Shown: in pieces, positions 44,925 to 55,897 of the stretch
Layout: every line of letters begins with the position of its first letter
Position numbering within the stretch: position 1 is the stretch's first letter
Assembly: GCF_000204645.1 (NCBI RefSeq)
Contig: NC_015422.1
Coordinates: forward strand, 4,233,001 to 4,297,000
Length of the DNA: 64,000 nucleotides
Direction of reading: 5' to 3'
Source: Alicycliphilus denitrificans K601
GTDB lineage: Bacteria > Pseudomonadota > Gammaproteobacteria > Burkholderiales > Burkholderiaceae_C
Position numbers and translations under genes: made by a program
Notes under the pieces: model-generated
What the model was told of the DNA's origin: nothing
Seen by the model: the letters and a program-made list of their open reading frames with translations, nothing else
Database searches by the model: none

Positions 44925-45692
44925 ATGCAAGGACTCAAGAACCAGACCGTCATCGTGACCGGCGGCGGCGGCGGCATCGGCAGCGCCACCTGCCGCCGTT
45001 TCGCGGCCGAGGGCGCCAAGGTCGCGGTGTTCGACATGAATCCCGCCGCCGCCGAGGAAGTGGCTGCCGGCATCCGCGCCGCGGGCGGCCAGGCCGCCGC
45101 CTTCCAGTGCGACATCACCGACCGCGCCCAGGTGGACGCCGCCGTGGCCGCCACCGGGGCCCAACTGGGCCCCGTCGGCGTGCTGGTCAACAACGCCGGC
45201 TGGGACGTGTTCAAGCCCTTCGTCAAGACCGTGCCGGCCGAGTGGGACAGGCTGATCGCCATCAACCTCACCGGCGCGCTGCACATGCTGCACGCCGTGC
45301 TCCCCGGCATGTCCGAGCGCAGGTCGGGCCACATCGTCAACGTGGCTTCGGACGCCGCGCGCGGCGGCTCCTCGGGCGAGGCCGTGTACTCCGCCTGCAA
45401 GGGCGGGCTGGTGGCGCTGTCCAAGACGCTGGCGCGCGAGCATGCGCGCCACGGCATCAACGTGAACGTGGTCTGCCCCGGTCCGACCGACACCGCCCTG
45501 CTGGCCGGCGTGGCCGAGGGCGCGCGCGACCCCGCCAAGCTCATCGAGGCCTTCAAGAGCGCCATCCCCATGGGCCGCCTGGGCCGGCCGGAGGACCTGG
45601 CCAGCGCCATCGTGTTCTTCGGTAGCGACGACGCTTCCTTCATCACCGGCCAGGTCATCAGCGTCTCCGGCGGCCTGACCATGCACGGTTGA
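44925..45692 (+). CDS. badH: 2-hydroxycyclohexanecarboxyl-CoA dehydrogenase BadH (SDR family)
   Basis: BadH oxidises 2-hydroxycyclohexane-1-carboxyl-CoA to the 2-keto ester with NAD. The 255-residue short-chain dehydrogenase has the nucleotide motif TGGGGGIGS (about 13-21), NNAGWDVFKPF, and the catalytic Ser/Tyr/Lys with YSACK. CPGPTDTALL follows as in BadH-like enzymes. The specific assignment relies on the adjacent badI and the pathway context. The ATG at 44925 follows AGGAGATAGA. Confidence 0.85.
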   Translation: MQGLKNQTVIVTGGGGGIGSATCRRFAAEGAKVAVFDMNPAAAEEVAAGIRAAGGQAAAFQCDITDRAQVDAAVAATGAQLGPVGVLVNNAGWDVFKPFVKTVPAEWDRLIAINLTGALHMLHAVLPGMSERRSGHIVNVASDAARGGSSGEAVYSACKGGLVALSKTLAREHARHGINVNVVCPGPTDTALLAGVAEGARDPAKLIEAFKSAIPMGRLGRPEDLASAIVFFGSDDASFITGQVISVSGGLTMHG

Positions 45693-45734
45693 CCCCGGCC
45701 CCTTCCCTCCCTCTTTTTACCCAAGGAGCACCTC

Positions 45735-46517
45735 ATGCAATTCGAAGACATCCTGTACGAAGTGAAGAACGGCGTGGCCTGGATCACGATCAACCGGCCC
45801 GAGAAGATGAACGCCTTCCGCGGCACCACCTGCGACGAGCTCATCAAGGCCCTGAACAAGGCCGGCTACGACCGTGACGTGGGCGCCATCGTGCTGGCCG
45901 GCGCGGGCGACCGGGCCTTCTGCACCGGCGGCGACCAGTCGGCGCACGACGGCAACTACGACGGGCGCGGCACCATCGGCCTGCCGATGGAGGAACTGCA
46001 CACCGCCATCCGCGACGTGCCCAAGCCCGTGATCGCGCGCGTGCAGGGCTACGCCATCGGCGGCGGCAACGTGCTCGCCACCATCTGCGACCTGACCATC
46101 TGCTCGGAGAAGGCCCAGTTCGGCCAGGTCGGCCCCAAGATGGGCTCGGTGGACCCGGGCTACGGCACGGCCTTCCTGGCGCGCGTGGTGGGCGAGAAGA
46201 AGGCGCGCGAGATCTGGTACCTGAACCGCCGCTACAGCGGCGCCGAGGCCGTGGCCATGGGCCTGGCCAACTTCTGCGTGCCGCACGACCAGCTCGATGC
46301 CGAGGTGCAGAAGATCGGCGAGGAGCTGTGCGAGCGCAGCCCCACGGCGCTGGCCATCGCCAAGCGCAGCTTCAACATGGACACGGCGCACCAGGCGGGC
46401 ATCGCCGGCATGGGCATGTACGCGCTCAAGCTGTTCTACGACACCGAGGAATCGCGCGAGGGCGTGAACGCGCTCAAGGAAAAGCGCAAGCCCGAGTTCC
46501 GCAAGTACGCCAGGTAA
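45735..46517 (+). CDS. badI: 2-ketocyclohexanecarboxyl-CoA hydrolase BadI
   Basis: BadI is a crotonase-fold enzyme that opens the ring of 2-ketocyclohexane-1-carboxyl-CoA to give pimeloyl-CoA. The 260-residue product equals the family length and matches what I recall of the Rhodopseudomonas protein throughout: INRPEKMNAFRGTTCDEL, GDRAFCTGGDQS, ARVQGYAIGGGNVLATICDL and QVGPKMGSVDPGYG. AAGGAG lies upstream. It follows badH by 42 bases and precedes aliB by 19 bases. Confidence 0.95.
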   Translation: MQFEDILYEVKNGVAWITINRPEKMNAFRGTTCDELIKALNKAGYDRDVGAIVLAGAGDRAFCTGGDQSAHDGNYDGRGTIGLPMEELHTAIRDVPKPVIARVQGYAIGGGNVLATICDLTICSEKAQFGQVGPKMGSVDPGYGTAFLARVVGEKKAREIWYLNRRYSGAEAVAMGLANFCVPHDQLDAEVQKIGEELCERSPTALAIAKRSFNMDTAHQAGIAGMGMYALKLFYDTEESREGVNALKEKRKPEFRKYAR

Positions 46518-46536
46518 GGCGCCCCGGAGAACCGCG

Positions 46537-47694
46537 ATGAACCCGAACCCCTACATCGACGAGGACCTGCAGGCGCTGGCCGGGACCGCGCGGCGCTTCG
46601 CCCAGGAGCGCGTGGCGCCGGGCTTCCTGGAGCGCGACAAGACCCGGACGCTCGACCGCGCGCTGATGCGCGAAATGGGAGAGCTCGGGTTCCTGTGCCC
46701 CGAACTGCCCGAGCAGTTCGGCGGCCTGGGGCTAGGCTGCCTGGCCGCGGGCGTCATCCACGAGGAGATCGCGCGCGCCGACCTGAGCTGCTCCTACCTG
46801 AACCTCCTGTCCTCCCTCAACGGGCAGATCCTCTCGCGGTACGGCGACCCCGGGGTGGTCGGCCCGTGGCTGCGCAAGCTGGTCTCGGGGGAGGCACTGT
46901 GCGCCATCGCGCTGACCGAGCCCCGCGGCGGCTCCGACGCCGCCAACCTGCGCCTGCGCGTCGAGCGCAGCGGCGACTCCTACGTCATCAACGGCGAGAA
47001 GACCTCCATCTCGGCCGCCGACCAGGCCGACATCGCCGTGGTCTTCGGGCGCACCGGCCGGCCCGAGGACGGCGCCCATGGCGTGACGGCCCTGCTGGTC
47101 CCCATGGACACCCCGGGTATCACCACCAACCGCTTCGACTGCCATGGGCAGCGCGCGATCGGCCGCGGCTCGATCTTCTTCGAGAACGTGCGCGTGCCGG
47201 CGAACCACCGCCTGGGCGACGAGAACAAGGGGTTCGTCCAGGTGATGCAGGGCTTCGACTACTCGCGCTCGCTGATCGGCCTGAGCTGCCTGGCGGTGGC
47301 GCGGGCCGCGCTGGAGGAGACCTGGCAGTACATCACGCAGCGCGAGGCGTTCGGCCAGCCGCTCTCGGCCTTCCAGGGCGTCACGCATCCGCTGGCGGCA
47401 TTCGACACCGAGGTGGAGGGCGCACGGCTGCTCTGCCTGCAGGGCCTGTGGCTCAAGGACAAGGGCCTGCCCCATTCCGCGGAAGCCGGCATGGCCAAGT
47501 GGTGGGGGCCCAAGCTGGCCTACGACGTGATCCACCAGTGCCTGCTGAGCTTCGGCCACGGCGGCTACGACCGCGGCCCGATGGAGCAGCGCCTGCGCGA
47601 CGTGCTCGGTTACCAGTTGGGCGACGGCACGGCCCAGATCATGAAAACCATCATCGCCCGCACCCGCGCCGGGCGCAGGAACGTGCCCGCCTGA
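46537..47694 (+). CDS. aliB: Cyclohexanecarboxyl-CoA dehydrogenase AliB (acyl-CoA dehydrogenase)
   Basis: This FAD enzyme introduces the 1,2-double bond into cyclohexanecarboxyl-CoA. The 385-residue product has the acyl-CoA dehydrogenase signatures ALTEPRGGSDAA, the middle beta-domain and the C-terminal GYQLGDGTAQI. In medium-chain acyl-CoA dehydrogenases the catalytic Glu sits in the YEGT motif; here the aligned residue is Asp (GDGT). Electrons would pass to EtfAB, encoded just beyond aliA. The assignment to AliB comes from its place between badI and aliA. Confidence 0.86.
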   Translation: MNPNPYIDEDLQALAGTARRFAQERVAPGFLERDKTRTLDRALMREMGELGFLCPELPEQFGGLGLGCLAAGVIHEEIARADLSCSYLNLLSSLNGQILSRYGDPGVVGPWLRKLVSGEALCAIALTEPRGGSDAANLRLRVERSGDSYVINGEKTSISAADQADIAVVFGRTGRPEDGAHGVTALLVPMDTPGITTNRFDCHGQRAIGRGSIFFENVRVPANHRLGDENKGFVQVMQGFDYSRSLIGLSCLAVARAALEETWQYITQREAFGQPLSAFQGVTHPLAAFDTEVEGARLLCLQGLWLKDKGLPHSAEAGMAKWWGPKLAYDVIHQCLLSFGHGGYDRGPMEQRLRDVLGYQLGDGTAQIMKTIIARTRAGRRNVPA

Positions 47695-47729
47695 AAGAGC
47701 GCGGCACACGACACCGAAGGAGACAAACC

Positions 47730-49385
47730 ATGGAATTCGACGCCGTACTGCTGCCCCCGCGCCGCGCCCGCATGGCCGCCCAGGGCCTGTGGCGCGACCG
47801 CACCATCAACGACTACCTCGACGCCTGCGTGGCCGCCTGTCCCGACAGGCCCGCGCTGTCCGCGCTGCAGGTCGAGTCGGGCGCCATGCGCCGCTTCAGC
47901 TACCGCGAGCTCGCGCAGATGGCAGACCGCATCGCCGTGGGCCTGGCACGCCTGGGCGTGGGCCCGGGCGACGTGGTGGCCTGCCAGCTGCCCAACTGGT
48001 GGCAGTTCACGCTGGTGTACCTGGCGTGCTCGCGCATCGGCGCGGTGATGAACCCGCTGATGCACATCTTCCGCGAGCGCGAGCTGTCGTTCATGCTCCG
48101 GCACGGCGAGGCCAAGGTCATGATCGCACCCAAGACCTTCCGCGGCTTCGATTTCGAGGCCATGCTCGCCGCGCTGCAGCCGAGCCTGCCGGACCTCAAG
48201 CACCTGGTGGTCGTGGGCGGCAGCGGCGCCAACAGCTTCGACGCGCTGCTGTCCGGCCCCGAATGGGAGAAGGAGGCCGACGCGCAGGACATCCTCACGC
48301 GCAGCCGCCCCGGCGCGGACGACGTGACCCAGCTCATCTACACCTCGGGCACCACGGGCGAGCCCAAGGGCGTGATGCACTCGGCGAACACGCTGCTGTC
48401 CAACATCGTCCCCTACGCCGAGCGCCTGCGCCTGGGCGCGGACGACACCATCCTCATGGCCTCGCCCATGGCGCATCAGACCGGCTTCATGTACGGGCTG
48501 ATGATGCCCATCGTGCTCAAGGCCAGCGCGGTGCTGCAGGACGTGTGGGAGCCGAAAAAGGCCGTGGCGCTGATCCAGGCCGAGCGTGTCACCTTCACCA
48601 TGGCGTCCACGCCCTTCCTGACCGACCTGGCGCGCACGGTGGCCGAGTCCGGGCAGGGCGTGCCCACGCTGCGCACCTTCCTGTGCGCCGGCGCACCCAT
48701 CCCCGGGCCTCTGGTGGAGCAGGCGCGCTCCGCGCTGGGCGCCAAGGTGGTCTCGGCCTGGGGCATGACCGAGAACGGCGCAGTCACCCTCACACAGCTC
48801 GACGACGGCGACGAGCGCTCCGTGAACACCGACGGCTGCCCGCTGCCGGGCGTGGAGATCAAGGTGGTGGACGTGGACGGCCGCGCCCTGCCCCCGGGCG
48901 ATTCGGGCCGGCTGCTGCTGCGCGCGTGCTCCAATTTCGGCGGGTATCTGAAGCGCCCGCAGCTCAACGGCACGGATGCGGATGACTGGTTCGACACCGG
49001 CGACCTGGCCCGCATCGACGAGCGCGGCTACGTGCGCATCACGGGCCGCAGCAAGGACGTGATCATCCGCGGCGGCGAGAACATCCCCGTGGTGGAGATC
49101 GAGTCGCTGCTGTACAAGCACCCCGCCATCGCCATGGCCGCCATCGTGGCCTACCCCGACGAGCGCCTGGGCGAGCGCGCCTGCGCCGTGGTGGTGCCCA
49201 AGCCCGGCCAGAGCATCGACCTGCCCGCCATCGTGGAATTCCTGAAGAGCCAGAAGGTGGCCCTGCAGTACATCCCGGAAAAGCTGGTGGTCAGGGAGGC
49301 CATGCCCGCCACGCCGTCCGGAAAGATCCAGAAATTCAGGCTGCGCGAGATGCTGCAGCAGGATGCAGGCAGCGCCGCGAACTGA
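47730..49385 (+). CDS. aliA: Cyclohexanecarboxylate-CoA ligase AliA (AMP-forming)
   Basis: AliA activates cyclohexanecarboxylate with ATP and CoA. The 551-residue product has the AMP-binding loop YTSGTTGEPKG, the adenylate motif AWGMTENG, DWFDTGDLA, and the hinge GRSKDVIIRGGENIP; Lys in PSGKIQKF completes the active site. The ATG follows GAAGGAGA at the right spacing, so longer in-frame extensions into aliB were ignored. It ends the plus-strand operon and is followed by a hairpin repeat. Confidence 0.88.
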   Translation: MEFDAVLLPPRRARMAAQGLWRDRTINDYLDACVAACPDRPALSALQVESGAMRRFSYRELAQMADRIAVGLARLGVGPGDVVACQLPNWWQFTLVYLACSRIGAVMNPLMHIFRERELSFMLRHGEAKVMIAPKTFRGFDFEAMLAALQPSLPDLKHLVVVGGSGANSFDALLSGPEWEKEADAQDILTRSRPGADDVTQLIYTSGTTGEPKGVMHSANTLLSNIVPYAERLRLGADDTILMASPMAHQTGFMYGLMMPIVLKASAVLQDVWEPKKAVALIQAERVTFTMASTPFLTDLARTVAESGQGVPTLRTFLCAGAPIPGPLVEQARSALGAKVVSAWGMTENGAVTLTQLDDGDERSVNTDGCPLPGVEIKVVDVDGRALPPGDSGRLLLRACSNFGGYLKRPQLNGTDADDWFDTGDLARIDERGYVRITGRSKDVIIRGGENIPVVEIESLLYKHPAIAMAAIVAYPDERLGERACAVVVPKPGQSIDLPAIVEFLKSQKVALQYIPEKLVVREAMPATPSGKIQKFRLREMLQQDAGSAAN

Positions 49386-49410
49386 AGCCTCCCAGGGTGC
49401 GTTCGCTCTC

Positions 49411-49464
49411 AAAAATATAGCTTGCGGCGCTTGATATACAAGCGCTGCAAGCCGTTTTTCCTGA
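49411..49464 (+). repeat. Dispersed palindromic repeat acting as terminator after aliA
   Basis: GCTTGCGGCGCTTG (49420-49433) and CAAGCGCTGCAAGC (49439-49452) form a 14-bp stem with one G-U-type mismatch and a five-base loop. TTTTT follows at 49455-49459, so it reads as an intrinsic terminator for aliA. AAAAA at 49411-49415 gives a U-run on the other strand for etfA. It is the best-preserved copy of the family in this window. Confidence 0.85.
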
Positions 49465-49485
49465 AAATCGATCCTGGGGACGCCT

Positions 49486-50418
49486 TTACAGCGCCTTGAC
49501 CAGTTCCGGCACGGCCTGGAACAGGTCCGCCTCCAGCCCGTAGTCGGCCACGCTGAAGATCGGCGCCTCGGGGTCCTTGTTGATGGCCACGATGACCTTG
49601 GAGTCCTTCATGCCTGCCAGGTGCTGGATGGCCCCCGAGATGCCGCACGCGATGTACAGCTGCGGCGCCACGATCTTGCCCGTCTGCCCCACCTGCAGGT
49701 CGTTGGGCGCGTAGCCCGCGTCCACCGCAGCGCGGCTCGCGCCGATGGCCGCGCCCAGCTTGTCGGCCAGCGGGGTGATGACTTCGTTGAATTTCTCGGC
49801 GCTGCCCAGGGCGCGGCCGCCGCTGACGATGATCTTGGCGGCGGTGAGTTCGGGTCGGTCGCTCTTGGCGATTTCGCTGCCCACGAAGCGGCTTTTGCCG
49901 CTGTCAGCCACGGCGGCGATCGCCTCGACGCTGGCCGCGCCGCCCGTGGCGGGCGCGGCGTCGAAGCCCGTGGTGCGCACGGTGATGACTTTGACGCTGT
50001 CGCCGCTTTGCACGGTGGCAATGGCGTTGCCCGCGTAGATGGGGCGCTCGAAGGTGTCGGCGGAGATGACTTTGGTGATGTCGCTGATTTGCGCGACGTC
50101 GAGCTTGGCGGCCACGCGCGGGGCCACGTTCTTGCCGCCGGCGGTGGCCGGGAACAGGATGTGGCTGTAGTTGCCGGCGATCTGCAGTACCTGGGCGGCG
50201 AGGTTCTCGGCCAGGCCGTCCTTGAGGCTGGCGCCGTCGGCGTGGATGACTTTGGCGACGCCGGCGATCTGGGCTGCTGCCTGGGCCGCGGCCTGGGCGT
50301 TTTCTCCGGCAACGAGTACGTGCACGTCGGCGCCGCAGGCGGCCGCTGCGGTGACGGTGTTGAGGGTGGCGGCCTTGATGGTCGCGTTGTCGTGTTCTGC
50401 GATGACGAGTGCGGTCAT
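49486..50418 (-). CDS. etfA: Electron transfer flavoprotein subunit alpha EtfA
   Basis: EtfA binds FAD and, with EtfB, carries electrons from acyl-CoA dehydrogenases to the quinone pool. The 310-residue product has the N-terminal ETF fold ([20 protein letters not shown]) and the C-terminal FAD domain: [47 protein letters not shown] and [16 protein letters not shown]. Its neighbours include four or more acyl-CoA dehydrogenase-dependent genes. Confidence 0.97.
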   Translation of the reverse strand: MTALVIAEHDNATIKAATLNTVTAAAACGADVHVLVAGENAQAAAQAAAQIAGVAKVIHADGASLKDGLAENLAAQVLQIAGNYSHILFPATAGGKNVAPRVAAKLDVAQISDITKVISADTFERPIYAGNAIATVQSGDSVKVITVRTTGFDAAPATGGAASVEAIAAVADSGKSRFVGSEIAKSDRPELTAAKIIVSGGRALGSAEKFNEVITPLADKLGAAIGASRAAVDAGYAPNDLQVGQTGKIVAPQLYIACGISGAIQHLAGMKDSKVIVAINKDPEAPIFSVADYGLEADLFQAVPELVKAL

Positions 50419-50435
50419 GGTCTGTTTCCTTTGCC

Positions 50436-51185
50436 TCAGATCACTTTGGCTTCGTTCCGGAGTTTGGCCACGAGGGTGGCGACGTCGGGGACTTTGATGC
50501 CGGCGCCGCGTTTCGGGGGTTCGGCCACTTTGAGGGTTTTCAGGCGCGGGGCAACTTGAACGCCCAGGTCTTCGGGCTTGACGCTCTCCAGCGGCTTTTT
50601 CTTGGCCTTCATGATGTTGGGCAGGGTGACGTAGCGCGGTTCATTGAGGCGCAGGTCGGTGGTCACCACGGCGGGCAAGCTGAGCGCCAGGGTTTCGAGG
50701 CCGCCGTCGATTTCGCGCGTGACGTTGGCTTTGTCGCCGGCGATTTCGACTTTGCTGGCGAAGGTGGCCTGGGGCAGGTCGGCCAGCGCCGCGAGCATCT
50801 GGCCGGTCTGGTTGGCGTCGTCGTCGATGGCCTGTTTGCCCAGGATGATGAGGCCGGGCTGTTCCTTGTCCACCAGGGCCTTCAGGAGCTTGGCCACGGC
50901 CAGCGGCTGCAGTTCGGCGTCGGTTTCCACGAGGATGGCGCGGTCGGCGCCGATGGCCATGGCGGTGCGCAGGGTTTCCTGGCATTGGGCCACGCCGCAG
51001 CTGACGGCGATGACTTCGGTGGCCGCGCCTTTTTCCTTCAGGCGTACGGCTTCCTCGACGGCGATTTCGTCGAACGGGTTCATGCTCATCTTCACGTTGG
51101 CGATGTCTACGCCCGTGCCGTCCGATTTCACCCGGACTTTCACGTTGTAGTCCACCACGCGTTTGACGGGGACGAGGATTTTCAT
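50436..51185 (-). CDS. etfB: Electron transfer flavoprotein subunit beta EtfB
   Basis: The 249-residue partner of EtfA opens [19 protein letters not shown] and includes [18 protein letters not shown] and [18 protein letters not shown], which form the AMP site and the dehydrogenase-binding loop of ETF-beta. It lies 17 bases upstream of etfA and is co-transcribed with it. Aliphatic or cyclic acyl-CoA dehydrogenases such as AliB and PimCD are the expected donors. Confidence 0.97.
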   Translation of the reverse strand: MKILVPVKRVVDYNVKVRVKSDGTGVDIANVKMSMNPFDEIAVEEAVRLKEKGAATEVIAVSCGVAQCQETLRTAMAIGADRAILVETDAELQPLAVAKLLKALVDKEQPGLIILGKQAIDDDANQTGQMLAALADLPQATFASKVEIAGDKANVTREIDGGLETLALSLPAVVTTDLRLNEPRYVTLPNIMKAKKKPLESVKPEDLGVQVAPRLKTLKVAEPPKRGAGIKVPDVATLVAKLRNEAKVI

Positions 51186-51209
51186 GGAGAGCTTCTTTCT
51201 GCTGGAGGG

Positions 51210-53187
<1,978 letters not shown>

Positions 53188-53204
53188 GCTCTATTCCTTT
53201 AATC

Positions 53205-53256
53205 AAAAATGCTTGTACCCCTTGTGCAACAAGCGGTTGAAGCTATGCTTTTCAAA
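53205..53256 (-). repeat. Dispersed palindromic repeat between the CoA-transferase and Bug genes
   Basis: On the minus strand it starts GCATAGCTTCAACCGCTTGT and continues TGCACAAGGGGTACAAGCATTTTTGATT. CCGCTTGT and ACAAGGGG form the palindrome, and a T-run follows, so it may terminate or attenuate the transcript from the upstream CoA-transferase gene. Confidence 0.75.
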
Positions 53257-53259
53257 GCA

Positions 53260-54492
53260 TCACAGCTGCGGCAGGGTCAGCACGCCCTGCGCCTGCAGGG
53301 CCTGCAGCTGCTCGTCGCTCATGGCCAGCAGGCTCGTGAGCACCTCGCGCGTGCCCTCGCCCAGCGTGGGCGGCGCGTTGCGGATCGGCAGGCGCCGGCC
53401 GTCCAGGCGGTAGGGCGGCGCGAACACCGGCGTGGTGCCGACCACGGGGTGCGGCATGTCCTGCACCAGGCGGCCGCGGCGCGTGCGCTCGCTGGTCAGC
53501 GCCTCGTGCAGGCCGGCCACGCGGCCGCAGGGGATGCCGGCGGCCGTCAGGCGTTCGAGCAGCAGGTCGCGCGGGAAGGTGTGGATCAGCTCCTTGAGCA
53601 TGGGGCCGAGCTCCAGGCGGTGCTTGGCGCGCTCCACGTTGGTGGCGAAGCGCGGATCCTCCACGATGTCCGGGCGCATGATGACCTGGCGGCAGAACTT
53701 GTCGAACTGTGCGTTGTTGCCCACGGCGATGATCAGGGGGCCGTCGGCGGCCTCGTACATGCCGTAGGGCACGATGGACGGGTGGGCGTTGCCGTAGCGC
53801 TCGGGGTCGTGGCCGAGCTTGAGCGCGTCGAGCCCGTAGTAGCCCGTGACCATGAGGCCGCAGTCGTACAGCGCCATCTCGATGAGCTGGCCCTTGCCCG
53901 TGCGCTCGCGGCGCAGCATGGCAGCCAGGATGGCCTGGGCCGCGTACATGCCGGTCATCAGGTCGACCACGGCCACGCCGAACTTGAGCGGCGGCGTGTT
54001 CGCCTCGCCGTTGAGCGCCATGAGGCCGGACTCGCCCTGGATCACCAGGTCGTAGCCGGGGCGGCTGGCCTCGGGGCCGCTCGTGTCGTAGCCGGCCACG
54101 GCGCAGTAGATCAGGCCCGGCCTGAGGGCCTTGAGCTGCTCGTAGCCCAGGCCCAGCTTCTCGGCGCCGCCGGTCTTGAAGTTGTGGATGACCACGTCGC
54201 ACTGCGGCACCAGGTCGTGGATGATCTTCAGCCCCTCTGGGGTCTGAAGGTCGATGGTGATGGACCGCTTGTTGCGGTTCATGCTGTTGTAGTAGGTGGT
54301 CTCGGTCTTGCCGATGCGCAGGCCCCAGTCGCGCGTGTCGTCGCCGCGGCCCGGGTGTTCCACCTTGATGACCTCGGCGCCGAAGTCGGCCAGCACCATG
54401 GCGCACATGGGACCGGCGAACACGCGCGAGAGGTCGAGCACGCGCACGCCTTGCAGGGGAAAGTCCTGGACGGACGGGTTGGTCGATGTCAT
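53260..54492 (-). CDS. Class III CoA-transferase (CaiB/BaiF family) 2
   Basis: The 410-residue enzyme opens QGVRVLDLSRVFAGPMCAMV and has DFGAEVIKVEHPGRGD, SMNRNKRSITIDLQ and the Asp-containing RPGYDLVIQGESG at the nucleophile position. It moves CoA onto a carboxylic acid; the substrate is not readable. MTSTNPSVQD was chosen as start because AAGGAG lies about ten bases upstream; a GTG three codons earlier is also in frame. It is 24 bases downstream of the thioesterase gene. Confidence 0.9.
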   Translation of the reverse strand: MTSTNPSVQDFPLQGVRVLDLSRVFAGPMCAMVLADFGAEVIKVEHPGRGDDTRDWGLRIGKTETTYYNSMNRNKRSITIDLQTPEGLKIIHDLVPQCDVVIHNFKTGGAEKLGLGYEQLKALRPGLIYCAVAGYDTSGPEASRPGYDLVIQGESGLMALNGEANTPPLKFGVAVVDLMTGMYAAQAILAAMLRRERTGKGQLIEMALYDCGLMVTGYYGLDALKLGHDPERYGNAHPSIVPYGMYEAADGPLIIAVGNNAQFDKFCRQVIMRPDIVEDPRFATNVERAKHRLELGPMLKELIHTFPRDLLLERLTAAGIPCGRVAGLHEALTSERTRRGRLVQDMPHPVVGTTPVFAPPYRLDGRRLPIRNAPPTLGEGTREVLTSLLAMSDEQLQALQAQGVLTLPQL

Positions 54493-54516
54493 GGCTCGCA
54501 CTCCTTGTTGCTCACG

Positions 54517-54939
54517 TCAATCCGTTTTCCTGGCGCCCATGAGGGCAATCGTTCCCTGGGCGACGGCGCACAGTTTCTCGGTGCCATCGGAGACCGCATA
54601 GACATCGCAGCGGCAGACCGCCTGCGTTCGGCCCGCATGCACGGCCGTGGCGCGTGCCGCAAGAAAATCGCCGACAGCGGGGCGCACATAGTTGATCTTG
54701 TATTCCGAGGTCACGACACCGGGCCCCAGTGCCATGCCGCCGGCAAACGTGAGCGCGTTGTCCGCCAGATACGAGACCACGCCGCCGTGCACGAAGCCGT
54801 GCTGCTGCCTGATCTGTTCGGTGACGGGCACACGCAGCTCCACCACCTGCGCCGTGTATTGCATCACTTCTGCCTGAACCAGGCGGCTGAACGGCTGCGC
54901 GTCCAGGACCCGCCGTGCGTCCTCAATGGATCGGCTCAT
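54517..54939 (-). CDS. PaaI-type hotdog-fold thioesterase
   Basis: The 140-residue product has the hotdog motif HGGVVSYLADNALTFAGG with the conserved HGG and Asp, followed by TSEYKINYVRPAVGD. Such enzymes hydrolyse stalled acyl-CoA esters and release CoA. The start MSRSIEDARR was chosen because GGGGAGA and AGGA lie upstream; a GTG ten codons earlier overlaps the hydratase stop region. It probably serves housekeeping in the alicyclic acyl-CoA pathway. Confidence 0.85.
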   Translation of the reverse strand: MSRSIEDARRVLDAQPFSRLVQAEVMQYTAQVVELRVPVTEQIRQQHGFVHGGVVSYLADNALTFAGGMALGPGVVTSEYKINYVRPAVGDFLAARATAVHAGRTQAVCRCDVYAVSDGTEKLCAVAQGTIALMGARKTD

Positions 54940-54975
54940 ACGTCCTACGTCTCCCCGCGCCAGGCGCACCAGCGC

Positions 54976-55782
54976 TCAACCCTGCCTGCCGCCGCGCAGC
55001 TTGGCGAAGTCGGGCGCGCGCTTTTCCAGGAAGGCGTTAATGCCCTCGCGCGACTCCTCGGTCTCCTGCGACAGCGGCATGTACAGCGCCTCCAGCTCCA
55101 GCTGCTGCTCCAGCGTGTTGCGCGGCGCCACGCGGCACAGGTGCTTGATGCGCGCCATGGCCAGCTCGGGGCCGGCGGCCACCTGCTGCGCGAGGGCGAT
55201 CGCCTGCTCCAGCGCCTGGCCGGGCTCGGCCAGGCGGTTGACCACGCCGAGCTGGTGCATGCGCTCGCCGCTCACGCGCTCGCCGGTCAGGCACAGCTCG
55301 GTGAGCACCTGGCGCGAGACGAATTCGGCCAGCAGCGCCGTGGCGCCGCCGTCGGGCGTGAGGCCCACCTTGACGTAGGCCACCGAGAACTGCGCGTTCT
55401 TCGCGGCCACCAGCATGTCGCCGGCCAGCGCCAGCGACAGGCCGGCGCCCGCGGCCGCGCCCTCCACCGCCATGATCACGGGCTTGGGGCAGTCGCGCAG
55501 CGCGCGCACCAGGTTGTGCAGGCCTTCGAGCCTGAGGCGGCGCTCGGCGAGGGGCAGCTCGCGCCGCTGGATGATCTGGCGCAGGTCGCCGCCGGAGCAG
55601 AAATGCCCGCCCTCGCCGGTGACCACCACGGCGCCTATGGTGGTGTCGCACGCGGCCGTGTGCAGCGCCGCCGTGAGGCCCATGTAGAAGCCCGGCGTGA
55701 GCGCGTTGCGCGCGCCGGGGTTGTTGTTGGACAGCACGAGCACGGCGCCTTCGCGGCGGGTCAGCAGGGCGTTGTCGGTCAT
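54976..55782 (-). CDS. Enoyl-CoA hydratase/isomerase family protein
   Basis: The 268-residue crotonase-fold product has TGEGGHFCSGGDLRQII, VEGAAAGAGLSLALAGDML and VGLTPDGGATALL. Overall it resembles the group annotated as alternative oxepin-CoA hydrolase more than BadK. It could still provide the missing hydration step of cyclohexene-carboxyl-CoA, which is inference. The ATG at 55782 has AGGAG six bases upstream; the ATG at 55788 lies directly against that AGGAG, too close to use. Confidence 0.85.
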   Translation of the reverse strand: MTDNALLTRREGAVLVLSNNNPGARNALTPGFYMGLTAALHTAACDTTIGAVVVTGEGGHFCSGGDLRQIIQRRELPLAERRLRLEGLHNLVRALRDCPKPVIMAVEGAAAGAGLSLALAGDMLVAAKNAQFSVAYVKVGLTPDGGATALLAEFVSRQVLTELCLTGERVSGERMHQLGVVNRLAEPGQALEQAIALAQQVAAGPELAMARIKHLCRVAPRNTLEQQLELEALYMPLSQETEESREGINAFLEKRAPDFAKLRGGRQG

Positions 55783-55803
55783 GGGCATCTCCTGTACTAC
55801 TTT

Positions 55804-55858
55804 TCTGATAGCTGGCAGCGCTTGCTAGGCAAGGGCTGGGGGCTGTTTTTGCTTGAAA
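55804..55858 (+). repeat. Dispersed palindromic repeat upstream of the hydratase gene
   Basis: It reads CTGATAGCTGGCAGCGCTTG, then CTAGGCAAGGGCTGGGGGCT, then TTTTTGCTTGAAA on the plus strand, a near-canonical family member. It lies in the 115-base gap between pimD and the hydratase gene and may end or attenuate the pim transcript. Confidence 0.8.
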
Positions 55859-55897
55859 CCCTCTCCCGCCGGCGGGAGAGGGGGCGTGCGGCAAGGC

